From the NCBI GenBank assembly GCA_932294295.1, contig OW028585.1, positions 24,966,813-25,030,812 of the forward strand: a stretch of 64,000 nt of DNA, in the 5' to 3' direction. Shown piece by piece: positions 12,901-27,000 of the stretch (the stretch's first letter is position 1; the number at the start of each line of letters is the position of its first letter). The notes under the pieces are model-generated. The model saw only the letters and a list, made by a program, of their open reading frames with translations. It was not told the DNA's origin and did not search any database. Both the position numbers and the translations under genes were made by a program. The DNA comes from Alitta virens. Lineage: Eukaryota > Annelida > Polychaeta > Phyllodocida > Nereididae.

Positions 12901-15900
12901 GTTTGCTTCTGCATCCAGCCCTTCACCCCAGGCTCTCATGTCGTCTGCCCCTTCTTCGTCTGTGCCTGCACCGATCCCCCCGCCTGGGACATCTTCGACG
13001 ATTATAAGTCAGGCATGGTTGACTGCAGGTCCTTCGCACGGTCGTCCTTCCATGTCACCACAGGATTGTAGCTACTTGTTGAACAATTGTGTGGGGGGGG
13101 GAATGGTTGGTGGTGATGACCATAACTCCTCCTCTTCGGTGCCCACGCCTCCAACTACCACAACCGCAATTTCTGCCGAAAAACGGCGCTTGTCTGGTGC
13201 GTGGCACTGGTCTTTCTGAAGGGATAATGTAAAAAATTGATCATTGAATAAGCGTTGCAACACCTTTACAACGCTTGTTCAGTGCCATTTACGCCTATAC
13301 AATGCTTGTTCAGTGCTTTTTACGAAAAAAAGTACCTTCTGCAGTGGGTGGAATTCCACGTTCATGACGTTAGTAGAGTTTAAGTAAAAAAAAATCGTAT
13401 GAACTAATTTCACAGTGAGTGGCTTCTTGAAAGAAAGAAAAAAAAAAGTGTAGTAATTGCACTTCTTTGTATGTAGATGATGCGCGGAAGCATTTCCCTC
13501 CCCAATTCTGGGGGAGCGGCAAATCGGTTATGAGAAAGGCCGGTGCTTCGCGCTGGATCGTAGCGCCGCCTTACGGAAGAAAATGACCACAACCGAGTAA
13601 TTTTCACCTGGAAATGAACAATGAACTTTTTTTCAATGAACAATGAACTGTTATTACAAGCAACTTATACATTTGAAATTACTGGTCATTGTATTATTAT
13701 GTTACTTTTTTTCATGTAAACTGTATTGCATGACAATAATTAAATGCTGTGCATTTTTTGCAATTGTGTGCTGCAGATGTCTGAAGTGTCGTAATAATTT
13801 AATGTTCAAACTTACATCATATGTGTTGTTTTCAAATCTTGTCTTGTTGCCATGGTACACTCCCAGCTTCTGAGTTCACGTAGTTGACCAAGTATTCATT
13901 TCCTTGGCTGCTCTGTTGGTGTTGCCTCTGTACACATGTCCCATGTCTGGTAGATTGGCATTCTCCTTCCATGCACCTGGGATGATCTCATGGATGTCTG
14001 CATTTTCCTGGTCCACAGCATTCACTTGAGCAGTTGGATACTTCATCCTCAGTAGGTTGTGCAACACACAGCAAGCAAGAGTTATGGTGCACACTCTGTC
14101 AGGACTTTGAGGCATTGTTGTGAGGAGACACCTGAACCTGGCAGCCAAAAGTCCAAAGGTATTCTCTACCACTCTTCTAGCTCTAGAAAGTCTGTAGTTG
14201 AAGATTCGGTCTTCCATGGTCATGTTCCTGTGAGGCAGAGGCTTCATCATCCAAGTCTGCAGTCCAAAGGCATCATCCCCAACTATGAAGTAAGGCACTG
14301 GTTGGTCATCATTAGGCAGGTTATCTGGTTCAGGTAATCCAATGTTCCCACTTTGTAGCGCTTCCTTCAATTGTCTGACTAAACACTCCAGCATCTGAGC
14401 CTGATCCACTGGAACCAATGTCAACATAGAGGAACTTGTATTCAGCATCAACTACAGCCAGTAGGAAAATAGAAAAAAAATCCCTTGTAGTTGTAGAACA
14501 GGGATCCAGACTTCGCAGGACATCTGATGGCAACTTGCTTCCCATCAATGGCGCCGACACAGTGGGGGAAGTTCCATCTGTTGTAGAATCCATTGGCAAC
14601 TTGTTTCCAGGCTTCTGGGGTTACAGGACAACGCATCACTTCTGCTGAGTACTCGTCTACGATGGCCTGGCAGACTTCGATGACAAACATAGAAATGGTA
14701 TTGAAGGCTACCCTAAATCCATACTGCAGAGACATGTAGCTGTTGCCCGTACCCAGGTAGCGCAAGGTAATAGCCAGTTTCAATCAAGGTTCAAGGGCCC
14801 TCCTCAAAAAGGTATCCTGCTTTGTAATCCTAGGTCCCCCTCTGGCAAGAACTTCATGAAATAAGTCAGGCTCCACCCTCATGAAATTCTTGAAGCCACC
14901 CACATCTTCTGCAGTCAATTCAGCCATCAGTTTTTCATACTGCCCATAAAGAGGTCTTCTTAGGAGCCAAGGTTGCGCCCACATTCGCCTTCTTCTTCTT
15001 CGTGCAGCACCAGCATTTGTAATAAGTCATCTTCATCAGTTGTTGTTGTGGCCCTCACTGCATCATCTTGCAGTTTCTGTTCTTCTTGCAGAATTATATT
15101 GTAAATGGAAATAACTGGTTCAGTAAAGTGTGTCATGTATTAAATAACTGCAACATTGAATATGATATTAGTAACCTCAGAAACTTTGACATTGATAATA
15201 TCTCTAACACAGTGAAACTAAGACTCTATGAAGCCGAACATGAGCGACTTATAAATGCAATAAATGACAGTTCACAACAACCAAAACTTAGGACATATAA
15301 ACTATTTAAAACTGATTGTAGAATAGAACCTTATCTTGAATTGCAACAAATTCGCAAAGTGTTAACTAAAATAGCTAGATTTAGGACAAGTTCACATAGC
15401 CTGAAGATTGAAACAGGTCGACACCATAAACCAATAATTCCTGCTCCAAATAGAATATGTGAAAAGTGTACGTTAAACTTTGTAGAAGACGAAATTCACT
15501 GTTTGATTGTCTGTCCTGGTAATGAGCAACGCCGTGTTAACCTTTGTTTGAATGCAACTAAATTTATTAACAACTTCTTGTCTCTAGATGATATAACTAA
15601 GTTTACAGCAATAATGACAAACAAGGAACCTGAGTTATTAAATAGTTTAGGAAAGTTTCTCCTTCAAGCCGATGTGTAGAGAAAACCATCTCCTGTATCC
15701 ACACAGTTATTAATTTAGTTTATTAGTTTATTAGTTATGATGTGCTTGTCATGTTTTGGACTTTAAGAGTGAAATGTTTTTATTAGCGGCTTGTATTTTT
15801 TCTATTGTGTATGTGGATTTTAAACACGTATTATAAGTTAACTTGGTGGCTGGAACCTTGATTATTGAAATTTTATTGCTTTCTGTATTTACATTAATGT

Positions 15901-18900
15901 CTCTTTCATGTTATCTTTTAACTGAATGACATATGTATCACTCATGATATTTTACATGTCAATAAAATCTATATATATATATATATCATTAGCCGCAGTA
16001 AGTAGCTGGACTTGCATGTCCAGGTACTCCACATCCCATTCCACCCTGTCGTAGTGTGATAAAGACATATCCAATTCTTCTGTAGTAGCAGCAACACCTT
16101 TCCAGTATGGTAGTCCAAAGTGAAATGATGGACAGTGGAACGCAGCCAGTTTAAATACCAATTTCAGAGCGATCTGGGTGAAAACCGCTTAACTCCGTAG
16201 TGATATCGTGTAAAGATCGGGTATATCCGTGAAGGCCCCGTGTAACATCCAGTTCACTCCGCCCACATCCGGCACAGTCGTGTTACCTCCGGCAACAACC
16301 GTGACTCGTTCCTTGGTTCACCGTGCACCACTGTGTTTCAGCCGTACATATCCGTGTAGCGACCGTACACATCCGTGTAATGGCCATGTTGCTCCGTGTT
16401 GCCAGAGTCTTGCCTTCGTGTCCATACCGCCAAATATTTCGTTTGTTGACATTTCTAACTTTTTCGCCTGGACCGCCTCAGATTTAACGAAATTTCATTC
16501 CGGGACACTCCGGCCTCTGATCCGGCTAAGTGTGAAGGGGCCTTGAGTAAGGTGTGAAGTGGCATATAAGCAAGTCAGCCAAATTTTGTAAACATTTGAG
16601 ACAACCCATGGCCATGTTTCGATGCTCTCCATGTTTTAAATAAGTGTTTAATAAGTGTTTATAGGAACGGAAACATGAATCAGTGGATCAGTGAGATCAT
16701 GTATGAGCTTTAGCACATACAGGTGCACTAAAATGAAATTTGCATTTTTGTTTAAGTATTACAGTTCATATGAAAGAATTTACCCTGAATTACTAATTTT
16801 CCAAATCCTAGGTTAATCAATTTGCATGGTGTGGCATCAGGAGTTTATTGTTCTGATCAGGGGTCAAATGCAAGGGAATCACTGAGGCGTGACCAAGAAA
16901 CAAGGATGCTGCACGCAGCTCAGAGTCACAACTTACCTATCATTTACTAACAAATTATGGGGTATTCCTGATGTGATGTCACACTCTATCCCTAGGTGTC
17001 ACTTCTGCTTGGGTAAAATTGTAATCTTTCGATTTGTGAGTGTTATTATGCAAGTATATGCGGTGTGACTTGTGAACAGTTGTTCACTTCAATTCCAACA
17101 CTTGGATGAAATAATAAAATAAATAAATCGATTTTAGGTCTTCTTTAACCATTGCAACATTAGCAGCATACTCTGACATAATTGAGATTTTAATTTTCTT
17201 CTTAGTGTTTTATCATAGCTTGAGTTGAGAACAAAAGCTTTACGTCACTTAATTTTTTGGTGTTACGTGTGTCTTAAATTTCATTCAGTAACTTAAACTA
17301 TTTTGTAAATTTTCATTACAAAAGTTCCATAATGAACCTAAATTATTTTTGCTTGCTTAACAAATTCTGTCCAGTGTAAATGAAGAATATATTTTCTAAG
17401 TCAAACCCATACATTTGCTGATGTTTTGAGCACTAATATTGCTGCTTAAGTTCACATTGCACTGTTGATTTAAGAAAGCTATGTTTTCATCTTGAAAGAT
17501 TTTCAAACTTTATTCTTTTTAGTGATTATCATATCACTCATTAAACATACACATACACAGGCTTGTTATCGCCAACAAAGGGCAATGATGCATTCAGATA
17601 ACTGTGTCTATATTTTGCTCATCAATTAATATTTTCAACTATGCACACATAGGCTGAGCATAATTTTGGTTAGGTATTATTTATTTGCGCATACTGACTG
17701 ATTTTACTGTACTTTTACACTAACAATAAATATCAAGTTTGATGTCTTTTTCAATAATTAACAGTGTGAAAGTGGTTGTTTAACTGATTAAGGATTAGTT
17801 ATATTTAGTGCTGCATTGATATTTAATTTTCAACAATTAACAGTGTGAAAGTGATTGAATGCTTATGGTTAATGCTTTTGTAAACTGGATCGCAATTTCC
17901 CTTTTTTTATTCTTTTTTTTCACAGCGCGAAAGTGAGCATGTGTTTGTTTAGATTAATAAAGTGTTCATAATTGTCTTAAAGCCCCTTTCACACTTAGTT
18001 GGTTTTGCAGTAGTGAACCCTTAGTATTACATAACGGTTATGCAACAGCTTTTTTCGCCGGGTTGGCGACAGATTCTGGCGGTTAAAAGGGTTCTATGGG
18101 TGACTCGGCGGTTCTACAGGTGACTCAGCGGGTTCTACGGGTCACTCGGCGGGTCACTCGGCGAGTCACTTGGCAGGTTCTATGGGTCACTCGGCGGGTT
18201 CTACGGGTCACTTGGCGGGTTCTACGGGTCACTCGATGGGTTCTACGGGTCCTAGGAGTAAGCTGCAGGTAGTAGGAGTAATCCGTCGAGTTCCACGGGT
18301 GACTCGCCGACTGCTACCAGTGTCAGCATCAGTGTAGGCAGGGGGATTGTATATACTTTAAAAGGCTGCTGCTCCCATAATATAAGTCCGATACGACTGA
18401 ATTGTAGTATAGTTCATACTGATTCCATACGTGTTTTTGGATCGAAAATAGACCAAATATTAAGCGAGTTATTTGACTGAGAAGGCAGCTAGGTTGGCGG
18501 AGGCAAACTGGTGCTCCTGCACAAACTGGTGCTCACGCACAAGTTCGCGCCCGGACTGTATCAAAGGCTGCTGCTCCCTTAATATTAGTCCGATCTTCGT
18601 CAAATAACCTGGATTATAGTAAAGTTCATACTGATTCCAAACGTGTTTTCGGATCGAAAACAGACCAAATATTAAGCGAGATATTCTATATTATATAATA
18701 AGCATATAAATCTATCTGTCTCTCTAAACTATCTATCTACATATCTACATATATGCAACGATACATTGTGATAGATAATAACTAAATGTATATTAAATAC
18801 ATGCTTTGTGAGAGTGCTGTGCTAGTGAGCATAAAAGCACTGCAAATACAAAAGTCCATTCAGAGGAGCTTTGTGTTGCTTTTCAAGCAGTTAATATCAA

Positions 18901-21900
18901 ATTACACTGCTAAAAGCTTTCTAGCTTAAAATCAATTGCCCCTTCCTAATAAACTACAATGCATGTACAAATGCACGTTGGATGAAGCTTTGTGATAAGC
19001 TTTGTAGCTTTTTAAAATCAGTTGCCCCTCCCTATGGTAATAAACTACAATGTATGTAATTTTTTCATCCCTTACATAAGTATTGCCTCATATCCCAACT
19101 GCTGTATTACAGAGCATTGGATGATGCACTATATTAAGCTATTGATTATTTTTAAACACTAGCCTTTTAAATATATTTAACCAACATTACATTTTACCCT
19201 GAGGCTCTTTTTGCTGATGACTGAACGCACTCTGTGCTTTAGGTCAAGATGCACTATCGCCGGAGGGCACAAAGTTCTGTCTAGCCCCAGGTTATTACTA
19301 AATAGCCTCAGGGATTGGCATGATCCTCTAAAGCCATGATGGCACTATTGTAGTGAGATGATGTCATAAAATACATCAAGAAGTAAACAAACGTATTGAT
19401 ATGTCAACAGAATAAACTTGTCACACTTAGGTATGATTTTGGGGTATAAAATAAGATTTGAAAAAATAAATAATAATAATCGCAGTTTACAATGTAGGCC
19501 TAGTTTCCATAGAGTGTTCTAAGGTATTTATTCAGGCCCTTTTAGCAACCTCTTAATATTTACATACAGACCCAAATTTACTAAAACTTTGTTTTGATCA
19601 TTTATAGAAACCTTTTAGGGGGTCAGACCTAGGCATTTCAAAACTTTTTTTCCTTCATATTTTTGAACCACCCAACAGTGGGTAGTTTTACTGTTGACTT
19701 ACCAGAAGATAGTGCTTGGTAGTTGGTGTAGTGACACAATTTGAGTACCCTCTTCGTTTCAGCAGTTGGCAAGAGAACGAACTGTCATTTTTCGGAGTGA
19801 TGTCAATTGCAAGACATTCAGTGCGGAACTCGTTGCACTTATTTTATACATTGAGGCAGACTTTCTAAGTTGTACAAGCTTCCCTTGACACTTCTTTTAG
19901 GTGTCAGAAATCCAGCCTGACAATTGCTTATGTACGTAGGACCGCAATAAGCTTGCACGCCAATTACAGCGGAGACCACTAAAGTGGCTGATGTAATTAG
20001 AAAGGTCTTCATTTCTGCAGAAAAGAAATTTTGTTGGGACTGTTTTTAACCAGATCTGATCTGAATATTATTATCAAAAACTGCAAAGACAACCTTTATT
20101 AAGAGTCATTAAAGACCAAATTGACTTGTTTTTAGGTCATTTACAGATCTACTAATGCATGAATACATGGATGATCGTACCATTTTTGACTTGCTTTCAC
20201 TATATATAATATGTATATATGATATGTATATATAAATTTGTATATACATTTTGACATTTTGGTAGAAGGTGAAGGTATTATGGTCTATTGAACACACCAT
20301 GATGTGATAAACAAGGCCTTAGAAAGTCGTGAACTTCTGTTTCTGGGTCTTCTGGTACTTCAGGGTTAATAATGTAGTGAGGCATTACATACAAAGACAT
20401 CTTTCAAATTAATGTATACACGTTCTTTAGGTGTTGAGTGTAGATGCCTTTGAGGCAAAAACAAAGACAAAAAACAAACAATCAAACAAAAGCAGCTTTT
20501 CCAAATAAAATGATGGTGTCACACCATGCAATGTTGTCACACTAAAAATATGCTCTTGCTGTTGAATATATTTGCCTCTAAGACTGACAAACTTGTTATG
20601 TATTTGACTAACTTTTTATGTATTTGACTAACTGGTTATATAAATGATAAGTTAGCTAGTCCAGACACATTCAAGCCTATATGTCCAGTGCGTTAGACTT
20701 TATTCAGTCACTTTGACACACAACTTATAATTGGACACTTTCCACTATCAACAAAGGCTTAACTGTCCATTAATTCTAAACTACAATATGATAAAAACAA
20801 TGAACCAATAGGTATAGACAGTCACTGGTGTAAATATGTAGCATTTACATTTTTACATATAACAGAGTTACTTAAATTGAATTAACATGTGAATCTAAAA
20901 GCTTTAAGAATAATACTACCTTGACCACAGATGGTTACCAGCCTTCCACCGGCGATGGATATCTTTTGTGAAATGAAAGACGCGAGGATCTGAAAGTGTC
21001 TCATCAATAGTCTCAACAATACCTTGTTACTTGATTGTATTGTGATCGATCTGTCAATAGTCTTGACAATACATTGTTAAGTTTCTTCAAATTATTGTCC
21101 AACTACTTGATTGTTATCAGTTTGGTTGAACTAAAGAACTTCACTGATCACATTGTTTCTCAATTCTGTCATTCTGTTTAAAATAAAGAGTTTGAATAAA
21201 AGCGCACTCTCACAAATCCATTGCAAATAAGTATAAAGCCAAACAGTAATTTCTTTGCCCATAAAAAGCTCTTTGTACAATGATGAATTAACAGTATTGT
21301 CTTGATGGTCTTGTCATTGTCAATAGGATTTAGTGCTTTTCATTTCTATTAAATTGCAGCTATTTTGTGAATTGACAATTTCAAAGAGTACATTGTACTT
21401 TAGAAATGTCCATTACTTTTACGTATAAGACATCCACGTAATGTATTATTGTATTTCATTGTGACTACTATGCTATATATTTGTTATCTTTGTTCTAGTC
21501 TGAGCAAAAGGTAGACATACTGTTAACATGAGACGTAGACACCTTGTTAAAAATTTAAATTTTAATCTGGGATGGTTTATTTACCAACCTCACCATAGGT
21601 GCTGCCAATATAATACTTTAAAATGCCAACAATGCCCAACTGAGTGCTTGTGTCAGAATGTAAACCAATGCACACCTAAATAGAAGTTGGCAAATATTAT
21701 CAATGTAAATGTATGCGTCGTGGGTTTTGTGTCTGCTATCTTGATATAGATCAAGCTCCGCTGATGTCACAATACACCCCTCAGGCCTGTTCAAGCATGA
21801 TCGAGTCTTTCTCAACCTCCAGGGGACTATACGCTCAACCTGTACATCACTCTTTAGGGTCATGCACTTCACAATACCATCAATGTCAAGTCCCCATTCC

Positions 21901-24026
21901 TACTAGTTAATGCTTAAAACACTGGTCCCTGACAGAGGACCTAGAAGTGCACACTGACAATAGAGTGACCCCATTCTACGGTGTCTCCATGTTCTTGTTT
22001 ATCACACTGAGGTATATTGTGGCATAGTCATGCAACTAGCAAGATTGTCTAGGACTGGGCAAGGCAGTGTAGTTGTCTAGGACTGGGCAAGACAGTGTAG
22101 TTTAGTTTGTGCAAGAACACTAGGGCTGTGAAAGATTGTTTTAGTTCGGTGAAAGAGCCCTAGGCATGTGCAAAGCAGTCTTGTTCAGTAAATGAGCACC
22201 AGGGCTGAGGAGAAGGAAAGTCACTTGGTGCAACGTCGTAATACTACCTACGGTGCAAAATAGCCCAGAATCGCTACAATTGGTTACATTTTGGCTAGTA
22301 TAAGTAAGATGAAGTAAACAGCCAGAGAGAGAGAGAGAAACAACAGCCAGAGAAATAAAAGACTACAACAGAAGGATTACCCTTAAGCAAAACATATGCA
22401 TTGCCCAGGTGAGCAAGATGCATTGCCCAAGTGAGCAGAATATTGATTGCCCAAGAGTGCAACATACGAAAATGCCCAAGAGAGCAACATAAGACAATTG
22501 CCCAAGAAAGCAACAAAAGATAATCGCCCAAGAGAGCAACAGATGAAATTAATACTATTAGGTAGATATTTATCTATAATTGTTTAAAATGTAATTTTAA
22601 ACTATCATTATCATATAATTATAGTTTGATACTTCCATACCAGTGAGGCATTGTTCATTTCAAGGTACAATGGACCCAGGATCAGTAACATAACAGTGAT
22701 AGGTTCTAAAATTGTATGACAACTCTCGGATTGCCAATATATTGTCACAATTGCAAGGTTTCCCAATTGACAGGAACAATATACTTATCCAATCTGAGGC
22801 ACTTAACTAGTATTGATATTGAGTTTGTTATAATACAGCAATTTCGGCCGATAATTTTAAGGGTTTACCCTTGCGTCACATTTCTTTTCGGGTGCCGAAA
22901 TTGCCAAGCAATAATTAGACCAAATTGGCTTTGACCTTAGTATTATGTGGCTGGTCAATGGTATCGAATATAATTTAGAAACTTAATGAGACCACCATAT
23001 TTATTGAAATATATATATTATAATGACAATTCATTGACATCGGAGCTAATTCTGAGAGTTTATTGTAGTTTAGTTTCGCACTTTCGCTAGGTTTGTTTAC
23101 AAAGTTGACCGTATAATTCTGTACTGCTTGTGTGTTCGATCGCACTCTTCTCCCAATTTGCCAGGATTTAGGTGGATCTACATATATTCAACGGACCTTT
23201 CGCAAGGACGAATCATCTCATGACCAGGCGTCGTGCAAATCCACGGCGTCTTCATGAAAAACGAACAGTTCAGGATGAACATGCTATCGCTCGACGTGTT
23301 TCAGCAGCGCATATGGAGCAACTCAATCAACCGTGAGTTCAATCGTTTCAACCGTGGCGTCATCATGAATTAAACTTTTCATTCATGGAGTCAATCTACC
23401 ATGGAGTCAGTTAATCTCAGCAATCTAGATCGAATTCAATCTACCGTGGAGTCAATCTACCATGTCAGTCAATCTAGTGAGGAATCAATGGTGTATATCT
23501 TGCTACCATGCAGTTCATTTGTGAAGTCTTCATGAGTTAAAAAATGTATTCATGGGTCTTTTCTTCATTGAACAAACATTACACCATGGAAGTTCGTATG
23601 ACAACTCAATCAGTTTGTATCAAGCATGAGTGCATTCGTCTCAAATAAACAATTCTACATTGAATTGGTTTTCATTCCTTGTGGTCCGTTTGCAGTCGCA
23701 GATTCAAATTATATTCGGTGAAATCAACATCAAGCATACGTGATGGTCTTGGATCAATATGTAAATTTTATTGGGATATTATTGTGGACATCGCTATGGA
23801 GTCTACAATATCGGACTTTGGTTATATTTATATTACATATGAATTGTATTGATAATTATGACTATGTCTACCTCAGTGACATTTGTGTGTAAAACACTTT
23901 GGAGATTAAGGACTTTATTTGATATTCCTAACACATATTTTTAATAAATTGTACTATGGTATTATTGTTGAATACTTACCACTCTTGGCTTTGATTGATT
24001 GATGTTATTTAGTCACCTTATGTGTA

Positions 24027-24059
<33 letters not shown>

Positions 24060-27000
24060 TTTCAGATATTTAGTAATGTTTATGATGTTACCTAAAGATA
24101 GTAACATTATTTTGATTCAATATACTACTAAGAATCATTATACTTCATACTATAGATTCTGTATATTAGGATTTCCAATTGTTATATTGAGTTAGTATTT
24201 TAAAGTAGTATGCTTCGCTTATCACAATAATTTTTCCAGTTCAGATAGTCTTACTTTCTGTTAGCTAGCTAGCTTTATGCCAAATTTGGCCTGTCGGCAA
24301 TTTGTCACAAGAAGGGCGGGCATGTTGCATAGTCATGCAACTAGCAAGATTGTCTAGGACTGGGCAAGGCAGTGTAGTTGTCTAGGACTGGGCAAGACAG
24401 CGTAGTTTAGTTTAGTGCAAGAATACTAGGGCTGTGAAAGATTGTTTTAGTTCAGTGAAAGAGCCCTAGGCATGTGCAAAGCAGTCTTGTTCAGTAAATG
24501 GGCACCAGGGCTGAGGAGAAGAAAAGTCACTTGGTGCAACGTCGTAATACTACCTACGACGCAAAATAGCCCAGAATCGCTACAATTGGTTACATTTTGG
24601 CTAGTATAAGTAAGATGAAGTAAATAGCCAGAGAGAGAGAGAAACAACAGCCAGAGAGAGAGAGAGAAGGGGGAAAGAGATTATAGCAGAGAGATCATAG
24701 CAGAGTACGAGGTGGTCTGGAATTGATGTATGATGATGTGATGCAAGAAAGACTTGAACTGGTTCTGGTGTTCCCTTATTCCATGATACTGCAAGGGACA
24801 CAGCCTGACTTCCAGCAGTGAACAGGTCCACCCGGACCTTATCACAGAAGCGAGAAACCAACCCCACAATGAAGAAATAAAAGACTACAACACAATATTC
24901 TCAACAGATTATTACCACATCTTACACCAGAAATCAAATAAAAATCCAATCACTGCAGCTTCAAATGCAAACATCTAAAAAACATTTTCTGATAAGCAGG
25001 TGTGGTAGATTGAAAGCTGAAACAATCTTAATGTTTAAGTAACACCAGGGTCCAGAAAAAAAAAGTACAGTTACAACAATTCATTGAAAAAAAGGCATCT
25101 GCTGCATCTTCCGGATATGCAACAGTCACTGTTGACGCTGTATTTGTCCATGTTGTGCAATTCCGGGTATGCATCTTGTCCTTATAAAGGAAATATGGCA
25201 TGTGTCAGAGAGGTAAAGACAGACTTTATCACAATATCCAAAGGCTGTACATACTGAGACTGGAGTGGCAAGAAGTACACCATTTGGGGTCTAATCCACA
25301 AATGATGAAGACATGTATCTGGGCATGTTTTGTGTCAAGCAGATTAATTCTTAATTACATGCTTTCTGACTACAAATAAAATCTGGGCCCTATGAAGCAT
25401 ATAGTGGGGAAGATCGGCAGAGCATTTGGTGATACTATGAGCAATGATTGTAAAGTTATATCTGTCGAGACAGCCTTAGGTAAGGCAATGCATTGTGATC
25501 TAACTTGTCCTAATGCAGCCAGGAATCATTGCCTCAGAAGACAACAGATGAAAGGCACTTGATCTGAAGGGGCGTTCACACTATCACGTATAAGACCTAC
25601 ATATGACCACGTACATAAAAAAATTGGCTATAGGTGCTCACTCGTGGCTCTGTTAATCACATATAACTCCTTTCTATGAGCGTATGTGGGGCAATCGTAG
25701 ATCGCTTGCCAGACGTCCGTAAAATGTTTGCCGGACGTCCGTTAAAAGCTCGCCAAACGTCCATCGTCAGGCTTCCTTGAGGCATCCTTGTAAGCACATG
25801 TAGATCATGTGAGTGGTTCAAGGATGGGCAAGGGTGGGCACGAAGACCATGGATGTGCGAAGGACGTCTGCCAAGCATTTTACAAGCATTATACGAGTGG
25901 ACGTGAATGAATGGCTAGTATATATGCATGGACAGTGGCTACATATGGCTACATATGGTTATGTTTGGCCACGTATGGCCACTTACATAGGACTTACATA
26001 GGACGCACGTAGGACGCACGTAGGATGCACGTAGGACACACGTAGGATGCACGTAGGATGCATGTAGGACGTGGGTAGGACGTAGGTTGGACGTATGTAA
26101 TATTAGTCCGATTTTCGTCAAATAAAGACTGAATTGTAGTATATTTCATATTGATTCCATACATGTTTTCGGATCGTGAATAGACCAAATATTAAGCGAG
26201 ATATACGTCTGAGAAGGCAGGTAGGTGGCAAACAGTGGTGCTCCCTGAAGCATCCATGCCCGGATTGTATCAATGCAGGCAGAGCTGAGCGCTTCTTTAA
26301 AAAGCTGCTGCTCCCTTAATATTAGTGCGATTTTCGTCAAATAAGACTGAATTGTAGAATAGTTCATACTGAATCTACACATACCAAATATTAAGCGAGA
26401 TATTCTATATTATATAATAAGCAAATAAATATACATTTTTGCCCAGTACACCTGATTAATTTTCCTCACCTTATCTATTTTATACTGCCATGATGCAAGA
26501 TGTACAAAGGGTGCTGAACTGATGCTGGACTGTTGCTTTTCTCTTTGGCATTTTCAAAGTGTACTGTCAAATAATTTTGACCATCTTATAAACAATGTTT
26601 GGATTAACTTTATTGCAATTCATTTCTACTCATTCTGCCAACTGCCATGACTGTTATGTCAATTGCTATTAGCATTTTGAATGATACAAAGAATGGGTGT
26701 AGAGAATACAGCAAATGCTCAATACATGTGTCAATTGCCTAATTGCCTAAATTGGGGTTTTTTGACCTGTCATTTCGTTCAAAGATGACACAGTAATATG
26801 ACATTGTCTTGATTGTCATTCACAATTACAAAAAGATGTAATTGCTTTCATTAATTAAAAACAATGTATTTTATTGTAATTACCAGGCAATGATTATATT
26901 TGTATATTGGTATTTTTTTTATACATGTGAACATTCTTATCTTTTTGTGTTAATTTGAATCTTATTGTGATATTTTGATCAGTATTTGTGTATATTTTTG